Assembly: GCA_029237695.1 (NCBI GenBank) | Contig: JAQRGA010000053.1 | Span: forward strand, 62,001 to 126,000 | Source: Conchocele bisecta | Lineage: Eukaryota; Mollusca; Bivalvia; Lucinida; Thyasiridae | Length of the DNA stretch: 64,000 bases | Direction: 5' to 3' | In this document: piece after piece, positions 60,801-64,000 of the stretch | How the letters are laid out: each line of letters begins with the position of its first letter | Numbering within the stretch: the first letter of the stretch is position 1 | The notes under the pieces: model-generated | Told to the model about the DNA's origin: nothing | What the model saw: the letters and a program-made list of their open reading frames with translations, nothing else | Database searches by the model: none | Position numbers and translations under genes: made by a program

Positions 60801-62770
60801 TTCTGTGTCCCACTCATGGGGCCCCTGTGCCCCTATGTCAAGGTCAAATGACTTAGAAGTTTGCAAATTTGCGTTAAAGTTTTCACATACCTACTATCTC
60901 TGTAACCGTAAGTCAGATTTGCTTGAAACTTTGTATGCTTATTGGGCATCATCAATATAATCATTCTGTGTCCCACTCATGCGGCCCCTGTGCCCCAAGG
61001 TCAAGGCCAAATAACTTAGAAGTTTGCGTTATTATAAAATCTGCTTTAATGTTTTTACATATCTTATATCTTCACAATTGTCACTCAAATTTACTTCCAA
61101 CTTCCAATACTTTTCATCATCCATATTTTCATTCCATAGCCTGCCCATGTGGTCCACATGCCGAAGGTCAAGGTCAAATGACTTTGAAATTTGTGTTAAA
61201 GTTTTTACATACCTTATATCTCCACAACACTTACTCCGATTTACTTCCAACATCCAATACTTCTAATTCATCATCCATATTTTCATTCTATAGCCTGCCC
61301 ATGCGGTCCACATACCCAAGGTCAAGGTTAAATGACTTAAATTTGTGTTAAAGTTTTTACATACCATATATCTTCACAACACTTACTCTGATTTACTTCA
61401 AACTTCAAATAATTCTTTATTATCATCCATATTTTCATTCTAAGGCCCACACATGCGGCCCACATGCCTAAGATCAAGGTCAAATGACTTTAAAATTTGT
61501 GTTAAAGCTTTTACATACCTTATATCTCCACAACCTTAATTCCAACTTCAAATAAATACACTCTGAGACCATCAAATTCCTCGGCGGGCTCGACATGCGG
61601 GCCTCGGCCATCTGGTACATGTGTTACTTTCTAAGGGACACGTTTTCTTCACGTGCGTACATGTATATACTTATTGTATACGTATATGTGCGATTATACA
61701 TTTCACAGTATGTATATTTGTATACTAAATAAAATTATAGTCTGTTGTAGCTACAATGGCTATGTACGTTGTAAAAATATATAATCAACTTCCTCAACAA
61801 TAGTTCAACTGATATGCCCACACTTACGTATATGTATAACGTGGCGGCCATCTTGAAAATCGCGGCTAGTTTACAGACTACTCTCTCTTGTATTATATTT
61901 GACTTCCTGATAAAGTAGTATCTCTACAAGTATGTGATTTTCACATTTAAACCAATAGTATATGTTACTTAAGTGCGGATATTTAGCAAAACTAGGGGGC
62001 CATTTTGAATTTCGAAATGGAGGTCGAAAACGTTAATTCGGCAAATCGCAACATCGATTTCGGATTCCTCGTTCAATTTCCATTTACAAAATGCATAGAA
62101 CAACAAATCCCCAAGAAAATCCAACAAAAATACATAACAAGACGGACTAAATGTAACATCAACAAATGTAGTTTTCAAGTTTGGACAGATCGTGATACAG
62201 TGTATCAACGTCAATGTCTGACAGATCGTGATACAGTGTATGAACGTCAAGTTCTGACAGATCGTGATACAGTGCAACGTCAAGTTCTGACAGATTGTGA
62301 TACAGTGTATCAACGTCAAGTTCTGACAGATCGTGATACAGTGTATCAACATCAAGTTCGAACAGATCGTGATACAATGTATCAATGTCAAGGTCTGATG
62401 TATCATTGTTATATTGCTCATCGTGTATTTCTTCAATGCACAGTAAACACCATTCAATGAGTTGTAACGTTTCTGTACTCGGTTGATTGGTTTAGGGACA
62501 AAGTTCCAAACTTCTGTTATATTCACAATTATACTTCTTCATAATTGCAGGAAAGATAAAATAACATCGCCCAGTGTCAGCATTCCAAAATCCCAGAGTA
62601 CCGACTCATTGTCTGGGTCAATCAAGTCCGCCCCGTGTGATCTCCAGCCACATTCGTCCGGGCCGTCGAAGCGATTGTCGTTCGAGGATATGGAAGAGCT
62701 GGAGCAGTCGTTGTTCCCCCACAGACGGCGGTCCAGCACCGGCAGCCTCAGTAGTCTAGACGGCCATTGA
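24690..62770 (+). CDS. SSX2IP: SSX2IP/ADIP (Msd1-family) homologue, 12 coding exons
   Basis: The family encodes a coiled-coil protein of centriolar satellites and centrosomes that anchors microtubules; in vertebrates it also binds afadin and alpha-actinin at junctions. Exons: 24690-24890, 30396-30529, 32869(or 32898)-33007, 35903-36041, 41403-41478, 42436-42598, 47836-47911, 49277-49390, 50957-51099, 53008-53181, 54241-54500, 62551-62770. All introns are GT-AG and the phases agree from exon to exon. The total of 1839 nt gives 612 aa plus stop, against 614 aa in human SSX2IP. Aligning landmarks are FCTPDNIDQCISNLNQ near the N-terminus, KKEREVNKLMERLHQLLM, EEMYQMLITNYE and RRKFTETAILLSKE. No indel or internal stop is seen. 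The start is the first Met after a TTTCCAG acceptor, implying an upstream 5'UTR exon that I cannot place. Six introns open with exon-end minisatellites. Confidence 0.93.
24870..25545 (+). repeat. 38-bp donor minisatellite, intron 1
   Basis: About 17 copies of a unit running TGTATCTCACACCTCAACCA|G gtatgccacctagtcca. It begins inside exon 1 and contains the exon end and its GT donor each time. Confidence 0.95.
25604..25671. repeat. Hairpin: near-perfect inverted repeat
   Basis: TAGTTGGAGGTAGTAACTCT and GCAAAACTC on one arm face GAGTTTTGCAGAGTTACCTC on the other, with a few-base loop. Confidence 0.9.
25672..26526. other. Intron 1, no gene seen
   Basis: It includes a diverged repeat shared with 53880-54070 (TCTGGTGTTG..., ATGTTTCATGTCGAAAAATG, TATGCAGTATCTTCTACATG) with a hairpin at 26093-26165, and the tail of a CCCTTT-type MITE near 26220-26295. 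Confidence 0.55.
26527..27800 (+). repeat. 48-bp minisatellite, about 26 copies
   Basis: The unit contains TGGGCGTGTACCTTTAATTC and TATAAAGAACAGTGTGTGCC. Because 48 is a multiple of three, all frames stay open on both strands; no gene is implied. Confidence 0.95.
27905..30388 (+). mobile_element. ~2.5-kb element made of ~433-bp tandem units, intron 1
   Basis: It starts TAGCTCACCTGAGCGAAGCT and ends CAGGTGAGCGAATTAGGGCC plus the palindrome GGGCCATCATGGCCC and CTCTTGTTT. The interior has about five units spaced 432-435 bp, each with CACATGAACCGCTTGGCCCA and CCAAGATGGCCGCCG. The outer ends contain inverted CTCACCTG/CAGGTGAG. Class is not certain. It has no coding capacity and abuts the exon 2 acceptor. 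Confidence 0.8.
30396..30529 (+). CDS. SSX2IP: SSX2IP coding exon 2
   Basis: Encodes ELAGLGLKPLSRDG through VKEELET, leaving AG of a split codon (phase 2). The acceptor CTTGTTTACTTCAG takes its pyrimidine tract partly from the end of the repeat at 27905-30388. Confidence 0.9.
30530..30853. other. Start of intron 2, nothing recognised
   Basis: AT-rich sequence after the exon 2 donor, with no repeat or gene I can name. Confidence 0.5.
30854..31232. mobile_element. AGAGCTCC inverted-repeat element, variant interior
   Basis: CAGAGCTCCAGATAAGCTGC at the left and CCTTATCTGGAGCCCTG at the right. The interior differs from the 338-18856 type and is shared with ~35490-35590. Confidence 0.65.
31340..31790 (+). 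repeat. 29-bp minisatellite, about 15 copies
   Basis: The unit is TGTATTGGTGCACATTTAAC followed by TGACTATAG. Confidence 0.95.
31797..32146. mobile_element. AGAGCTCC inverted-repeat element (intact)
   Basis: CCAGAGCTCCAGATAAG at the left, CTTGTCTGGAGCTCTG at the right. The interior matches 1-225 and 42065-42419. Confidence 0.8.
32250..32498. mobile_element. MITE with GACTGGAGAAATAGGGCTTATGG-type ends
   Basis: The left end GACTGGAGAAATAGGGCTTA is inverted at the right as CATAAGCCCCATTGCTCCAG. Relatives lie at 53368-53615 and partly at 41816-41995. Confidence 0.7.
32484..32868 (+). repeat. 79-bp tandem array abutting exon 3
   Basis: Five units, each with CACATTTACAGGATACACCG and ending ATGACAGAGAGCCAG|TCATGCATGC. 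The AG of the last unit is the in-phase candidate acceptor of exon 3 and recurs in every unit. Confidence 0.85.
32869..33007 (+). CDS. SSX2IP: SSX2IP coding exon 3, 5' boundary uncertain
   Basis: VDRERLEREVAQEKEKQRQ through KLKAEKDE matches the family, and the donor GAG|gtaacc is clear (phase 0). An AG at 32867-32868 keeps phase with exon 2 but lacks a pyrimidine tract, and the first ~9 residues it would add do not look family-like. If the exon starts at 32898 instead, a further exon of ~30 codons is missing between 30530 and 32897. Confidence 0.65.
33024..33326. mobile_element. CCCTTT/TTAA MITE in intron 3
   Basis: Left end AACCCTTTCACCCCTAAGTA, right end GTTGAAAGGGTTAA. It contains a local triplication of GTGTGGTGTTTGCCAATACC (33240-33310). 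Close relative of 22422-22669. Confidence 0.75.
33936..35179. mobile_element. DNA transposon remnant with CAGTCGCACCTGT ends
   Basis: TACAGTCGCACCTGTACTAA at 33937 is mirrored by TTAAGACAAGTTTGACTGTA at the right (35160-35178), with repeated TTAAGCGNNCACC words inside both ends. TA-flanked CAGT termini suggest Tc1/mariner-pogo type. No intact transposase. Confidence 0.55.
35180..35902. other. Intron 3 remainder
   Basis: Contains a partial AGAGCTCC element (~35492-35590) and otherwise no recognised feature up to the exon 4 acceptor. Confidence 0.5.
35903..36041 (+). CDS. SSX2IP: SSX2IP coding exon 4
   Basis: LKRAQAVMKDRDGQYKHEVR to NPDRRIG, containing the strongly conserved KKEREVNKLMERLHQLLM. 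Acceptor GTCGACAG, donor ATTG|gtgagt, phase 1. The exon end recurs ~30 times downstream. Confidence 0.95.
36030..36980 (+). repeat. 27-30-bp donor minisatellite, intron 4
   Basis: About 30 diverged copies of ACCCTGACCGCAGGATTG|gtgagtcaaa, beginning with the exon 4 end itself. Later copies carry CTGGCA or CTGCCA spacers and a C-run at ~36550. Confidence 0.95.
37100..37474. mobile_element. CAGT-type MITE carrying a nested TTAA-type MITE
   Basis: The left end AGTCGAACCTCCCCGAACGG and the right end GTAGAGAGGTTGCACTGTA frame an inner CCCTTA element (~37195-37396) with the hairpin CATTTCCATTGGAAATG. Nesting gives the relative age. Confidence 0.65.
37503..37699. mobile_element. TTAA-flanked CCCTTA MITE
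   Basis: TTAACCCTTAGACCGCTA at the left, GGTGTAAGGGTTAA at the right. Interior as in 20742-20958, in inverse orientation. Confidence 0.75.
37700..38509. other. Intron 4, nothing recognised
   Basis: No gene or strong repeat. A short triplication of ATATTTATGGTATGG lies at ~38357-38418. Confidence 0.5.
38510..38950. repeat. Inverted-repeat element (~430 bp)
   Basis: GGCATGTTTCGGCTTTCATC and CGGTATAACTATATA (38540-38577) are inverted at 38890-38935. A second pair reads ACGACCTCGTATCATG against its inverse near 38865. Confidence 0.75.
38990..39232. mobile_element. MITE with a 55-bp perfect central hairpin
   Basis: TGCAAAGTATACTTTGAGGG at the left is inverted at the right. The hairpin 39039-39093 has arms CTGAATTTATTACATTATCA plus CAGCCA. 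A related copy is at 55080-55300. Confidence 0.8.
39233..40334. other. Intron 4, repeat debris
   Basis: ~39950-40100 is a palindromic element fragment shared with 24360-24520 (GAGCATAGGCTGCAT, GTTTAGTGAAACGG-type words). No coding sequence is supported. Confidence 0.5.
40400..40998 (+). repeat. 76-bp minisatellite, about 8 copies
   Basis: The unit contains AACATTGCACTCTTCTATGT, AATCACCAGAAACACAGTGT and GTGACCGTAACATACGTTG. Internal length differences (TACATGTACT tract) mark subtypes. Confidence 0.92.
41403..41478 (+). CDS. SSX2IP: SSX2IP coding exon 5
   Basis: MEMVGILQRGDAKRSTWKN, matching the family segment between the two coiled coils. Acceptor TGTGATTACAG, donor CAA|gtatga, phase 2. No array at its donor. 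Confidence 0.88.
41500..42064 (+). repeat. ~70-bp diverged tandem (CCTGATAAACCTTGATATC) plus a MITE fragment, intron 5
   Basis: GATAAACCTTGATATC-type words recur at ~41640, 41710, 41780 and 42040 with TGGCCCTGTATACTCCACAC. 41816-41995 is a fragment of the GGGCTTATGG element. Confidence 0.65.
42065..42419. mobile_element. AGAGCTCC inverted-repeat element ending at the exon 6 acceptor
   Basis: CAGAGCTCCAGATAAG at the left, CTTATTTGGAGCTCGG at the right, 16 bp before exon 6. Confidence 0.8.
42436..42598 (+). CDS. SSX2IP: SSX2IP coding exon 6
   Basis: QEEMYQMLITNYEGKQQELK to HGNKKQ. Phase with exon 5 selects the acceptor TGTGCTGTAG at 42426-42435. The inverted-repeat element 42065-42419 ends only 16 bp before the exon. 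Donor CAG|gtgtgg, phase 0. Confidence 0.92.
42599..43840. repeat. Intron 6 start: short direct repeats and an AAGGTCAA-family element
   Basis: 42740-43080 holds three related ~120-bp segments (TTTTGGAATATTGTCATGAAACT, CACATGCATAGA). From 43309 a TGTCGAGCC element begins, with the AAGGTCAAGGTCAAATGACT repeats also seen at 59929-61596. Confidence 0.65.
44112..44958. mobile_element. TA-flanked transposon remnant with CAGTAGAACTTCGAT ends
   Basis: CAGTAGAACTTCGATAA at the left and ATCGAAGTTCTACTG at the right, each followed by TA (44110-44111, 44959-44960). Inner copies of CTCGAAC flank both ends. Features fit Tc1/mariner-pogo elements. No intact transposase is seen, and only a 67-codon frame lies inside. 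Confidence 0.75.
45463..47054 (+). repeat. 39-bp minisatellite, about 40 copies
   Basis: The unit contains TATCTCTGTTACTATATAAT and GAACGTAGACTGTATCTTA. The middle (45760-46500) is strongly scrambled, the ends regular. Open frames are due to the 39-bp period. Confidence 0.95.
47321..47645 (+). mobile_element. SINE-like copy
   Basis: Shares GGTGTGGTATGGACCTGGCA and ATTTCAGGGCTTAATATATA with 50362-50760 and, more distantly, 18081-18552. Confidence 0.7.
47651..47845 (+). repeat. 81-bp acceptor-side repeat at exon 7, three copies
   Basis: CTCCATGTATTGTAG|AATGGCAGGAT recurs with AG at 47672-47673, 47753-47754 and 47834-47835, exactly 81 bp apart. The last is the exon 7 acceptor. Confidence 0.93.
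47836..47911 (+). CDS. SSX2IP: SSX2IP coding exon 7
   Basis: NGRMSGSSSETDVSSVSAF to EITD. Acceptor CATGTATTGCAG, donor ACG|gtactg, phase 1. Two extra copies of the acceptor plus exon start lie 81 and 162 bp upstream. Confidence 0.85.
47955..48960 (+). repeat. ATGCCCC element with ~185-bp tandem units, intron 7
   Basis: Begins TATGCCCCCACTACCGAAAG, with a GTCCGTCC tract (48005-48055). It contains four units with TTCGACCTTGACCTTTGA and CACTTTGGGACAAATCTACG. A second ATGCCCCCGCAAACG head occurs at 48819. Confidence 0.85.
49277..49390 (+). CDS. SSX2IP: SSX2IP coding exon 8
   Basis: YFQMPYDMMRENLQRSFRET to SQHTAP. Acceptor CCGTGTGTTGCAG, donor CCG|gtaagt, phase 1. The last 23 nt recur in each unit of the following array. 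Confidence 0.92.
49368..49805 (+). repeat. 34-bp donor minisatellite, intron 8
   Basis: About 13 copies of ATGTTCCCGGCACACGGCCC CCG|gtaagtcacgc. The first copy is the exon 8 end itself. Confidence 0.95.
50362..50760 (+). mobile_element. SINE-like copy with A-rich tail
   Basis: Shares ACTGGAGACCTGGTTTGGCC and TGGTGTGGTATGGACCTGGC with the other copies. It ends CAGTTAAACACCAATAAACA followed by AAC repeats. Confidence 0.75.
50957..51099 (+). CDS. SSX2IP: SSX2IP coding exon 9
   Basis: GKSASQRPSPGKSPSRDGE followed by the coiled coil RRAEELDKLRKQIDKYKDIV and QEDLIQ. Acceptor CCTTCCGTGTAG, donor CAG|gtgact, phase 0. Confidence 0.92.
51089..52610 (+). repeat. 63-bp donor minisatellite, intron 9
   Basis: About 24 copies. 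Each runs CTTAATTCAG|gtgactcgcatggctctg, then CCATTCCACCTTAG and ACAACTATCCAACTGTATGG. The first CTTAATTCAG is the exon 9 end. The 63-bp period leaves all frames open. Confidence 0.95.
52611..53007. other. Intron 9 remainder
   Basis: No gene. Two related segments (GTCGCGATAACTTAAGTTTG and CTTGCAATAACTCGATGCAT, each followed by ACCAAATTT) suggest an old duplication. Confidence 0.5.
53008..53181 (+). CDS. SSX2IP: SSX2IP coding exon 10
   Basis: QSISTQSRSMENSFLQESQI to RRKFTETAILLSKE, the most conserved C-terminal coiled-coil block. Acceptor ATGTTGTTGCAG, donor GAG|gtacac, phase 0. Confidence 0.93.
53155..53845 (+). repeat. Diverged duplications of the exon 10 end and donor, intron 10
   Basis: CCATACTGCTCTCCAAGGAG|gtacac recurs as CCATACTGCTCATCAAGGAG (~53297), as GAGACTGCCATACTGCCCAG CGAGGAG|gtgtga (~53677) and as CCGCCCAGCAAGGAG|gtatga (~53818), with shared CAGCGAGTTGTGTGG between. 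A GGGCTTATGG MITE (53368-53615) interrupts the series. Confidence 0.85.
54117..54160 (+). repeat. Duplicate of the exon 11 acceptor side
   Basis: AAACCACCATCCATCTTGTAG|AAGATGCAGC, 98 bp upstream of the used AAACCACCATCCATCTTTTAG|AAGAAGCAGC. Confidence 0.85.
54241..54500 (+). CDS. SSX2IP: SSX2IP coding exon 11
   Basis: KKQLEAERTDLLKSQFLQI, then a Pro/Ser/Thr-rich segment (SKPPTPPKSSAWPATPPTTT) to LGLDRKSSC. Acceptor CCATCTTTTAG, donor CCA|gtaagt, phase 2. Both its acceptor side and its donor side are duplicated nearby. Confidence 0.9.
54470..54665 (+). repeat. 43-bp donor minisatellite, intron 11
   Basis: Four to five copies of GGGCTGGACAGGAAATATTT GTGCCA|gtaagtctgtctgt, starting with the exon 11 end. 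Confidence 0.93.
54666..55314. other. Intron 11 start, repeat debris
   Basis: 54890-54985 is a fragment of the TTAA/CCCTTA family. 55080-55300 is a copy of the hairpin MITE at 38990-39232. Confidence 0.6.
58294..58712 (+). repeat. 29-bp minisatellite inside the decayed gene
   Basis: About 14 copies of AGCCACATGTACAGTACCAG GTTAAGGAC, with a few degraded units at 58465-58540. Confidence 0.92.
58893..58985 (+). repeat. AATTCACCATGCAATATTGAT tandem
   Basis: Four to five units of ~20 bp. Confidence 0.85.
59929..61596. mobile_element. TGTCGAGCC element with ~168-bp AAGGTCAA tandem units
   Basis: Left end TGTCGAGCCCGCTTGCGGAA, right end GGCGGGCTCGACA (inverted). The interior has a GTCCGTCC tract and about eight units with AAGGTCAAGGTCAAATGACT and TTAAAGTTTTTAAATACCTT. 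The same family is at 43309-43840 and in pieces at 19370-19770 and 22700-22900. Confidence 0.8.
62178..62405 (+). repeat. 36-bp minisatellite
   Basis: About six copies of TCTGACAGATCGTGATACAG TGTATCAACGTCAAGT, just inside the exon 12 side of intron 11. Confidence 0.93.
62551..62770 (+). CDS. SSX2IP: SSX2IP last coding exon and stop
   Basis: KDKITSPSVSIPKSQSTDSL to RRRSSTGSLSSLDGH, stop TGA 62768-62770. Acceptor TTCTTCATAATTGCAG. Ser-rich tail similar in composition to vertebrate SSX2IP tails. The stop codon lies in the first unit of a 13-bp array. No clear AATAAA signal is seen in the next 350 bp. Confidence 0.88.
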
Positions 62771-62850
62771 CCGCGGCCAGTGACCGCGGCCAGTGACCGC
62801 GGCCAGTGACCAGGCAGACTCAGTTTAGAAGGCTAGTGACCGCGGCCAGT
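62759..62850 (+). repeat. 13-bp array starting at the SSX2IP stop codon
   Basis: GGCCATTGACCGC (exon end and stop) followed by GGCCAGTGACCGC units, about five copies and one interrupted block. Confidence 0.9.
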
Positions 62851-62931
62851 GACCGCCGAGTATCGATAAAATGTTCTTCATCTATCACTTGTGGCTTCTC
62901 AACCGAGTTTCATTTCTTTGCATACAAATGT

Positions 62932-63113
62932 TTAACCCTTACGATGCTGAATTAAATTTTGTTGTCTGCTGCTTTTTTCACCCACCATTTTCTCATCACA
63001 ACATGCAATGGAAATGATTCTTAAATGCTGCCAAACCATGTTACTGAGAGAAAGGACAAAATATGAAAGAACAGCAGACGACAAGTTTTGTTTCCCTGCA
63101 TTTTACGGGTTAA
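62932..63113. mobile_element. TTAA-flanked CCCTTA MITE downstream of SSX2IP
   Basis: TTAACCCTTACGATGCTG at the left, TTTTACGGGTTAA at the right. Same family as 20742-20958. Confidence 0.72.
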
Positions 63114-63235
63114 AGAATAAGAATGAGTGTTGGGTGTTCCACAGCCTGGGCGACTAGACGGGCAGTAAATACACAGTCCATAAAGGTTGATACATAGCAA
63201 CATGATTTAGATGGACTGTTGCCAGAAATCTCAAC

Positions 63236-63725
63236 AAGTGTTCACTTACATACGTACATACATATATGATTATACATACTTAGTTATACATATATGATAA
63301 TTACATACATTTATGATACATACGTACATACATTATCATACATACATACTATATACATATATTACATACGTACATACATATATTACATACATACATACAT
63401 ATATTACATATGTACATACATATATGATTACATACGTACATACATATATTACATACATACATACATATATTACATATGTACATACATATATGATTACATA
63501 CGTACATACATATATCATACTAAAATACACTACATATCATGATTACATACATTACATACTATATATACATACATACTACATATATATACATACGTACTAC
63601 ATACATAAATACATACATACATATATTACATACATACATACATATATTTTACATATGTACATACATATCATGATACATATACATACATACATATATTATC
63701 ATACGTACATACATATATGAGACAT
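63236..63725 (+). repeat. (ACAT)n-rich minisatellite
   Basis: ACATACGTACATACATATAT-type units of 25-35 bp. Apparent Tyr/Ile/His-rich frames on both strands are by-products. Confidence 0.95.
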
Positions 63726-63864
63726 TGTAGCCAACATCGTGGCAAGAAACTTTACAGGTCAATATTTAATGCATATCTGATACATTCCATGAAGAATTTT
63801 GCTCAAAGTGAAATAATTAGTTGTTTAATAAACTTCAAAAGAGAATATTAAATGTTTAATGAAC

Positions 63865-63950
63865 AAATGTATATCAGAATATATATCAGATGTATATCAG
63901 AATATATGTCAGAATATATCAGAATATATATCAGAATGTATATCAGAGGT
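63865..63950 (+). repeat. ATATATCAGA tandem
   Basis: Seven or so degenerate 12-15-bp units (GTATATCAGAATAT). Confidence 0.85.
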
Positions 63951-64000
63951 TGTATCCCCATAGAATTGAATGATCCGGGATGCATAGTACAAATATATCA

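Larger units (their letters stand above)
55315..62165. mobile_element. ~6.85-kb element with long terminal inverted repeats, intron 11
   Basis: The left arm (about 55325-55515) contains AGTCCGTTGTGTTATG, AATGGAAATTGCACGAGGAA and AAATCGATGTTGCGATTTGC. The right arm (about 61960-62160) carries the inverted forms GCAAATCGCAACATCGATTT and TTCCTCGTTCAATTTCCATT. Between them lies a decayed gene (56340-59750) plus nested repeats. Superfamily not identified. Confidence 0.7.

Noticed and set aside
63294..63720. Tyr/Ile/His/Thr frames
   Set aside because: ACAT-rich microsatellite translated in several frames.

Overview
The window looks like part of the nuclear genome of a marine bivalve mollusc, or a close relative. 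It has a multi-exon animal gene with GT-AG introns, about 65% A+T, and dense short inverted-repeat elements, SINE-like copies and minisatellites of the kind common in bivalves. Species cannot be read from the sequence. Two objects dominate. The first is a decayed but complete Polinton/Maverick (positions 374-18049). The second is a spliced homologue of SSX2IP/ADIP (Msd1 family, centriolar-satellite and centrosome protein) whose coding exons run from 24690 to 62770.

Polinton. The 17.7-kb element has ~263-bp terminal inverted repeats with AG...CT ends. Each tip is itself a 64-bp palindrome. Genes, left to right: C2H2 mini-protein (-), small basic ORF (+), protein-primed DNA polymerase B (+), DD35E integrase with chromodomain-like tail (-), six small Polinton-type proteins (-) of which at least two carry membrane segments, FtsK/HerA-type packaging ATPase (-), double-jelly-roll major capsid protein (-), coiled-coil/membrane virion protein (+), a large conserved protein of unknown role (-), single-jelly-roll minor capsid/penton protein (+), a repeat-shafted fibre-like protein (+), a two-helix membrane protein (+), a tRNA-like sequence, and two tandem paralogues of a small basic gene (-). 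About half of the genes carry single-base frameshifts, so the copy is dead, while the replication and morphogenesis sets are both still recognisable. No adenain-type protease was found. Two dispersed palindrome families mark the element: TAATTTT-N3-AAAATTA at most start codons, and CCAAT(Y)N2-5(R)ATTGG scattered inside reading frames.

Nesting. The Polinton and a 472-bp SINE-like element are both inserted in one older inverted-repeat element (338-18856), so the order of insertion can be read directly.

Host gene. Twelve coding exons with consistent splice phases give 1839 nt (612 codons plus stop), almost the length of human SSX2IP (614 aa). The most unusual signal in the window is here. Six of eleven introns begin with a tandem array (38, 27-30, 34, 63, a long diverged unit, or 43 bp) whose unit contains the exon's own 3' end and its GT donor. 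Two or three exons also have duplicated acceptor sides, and the stop codon begins a 13-bp array. Duplication across exon/intron boundaries appears to be a recurrent process in this gene.

The rest (18.9-24.7 kb and the introns) is repeats: TTAA-flanked CCCTT elements, TA-flanked CAGT elements, hairpin MITEs, minisatellites of 24-79 bp, a 2.5-kb element built of ~433-bp units, and a 6.85-kb inverted-repeat element in intron 11 carrying a degraded multicopy gene.
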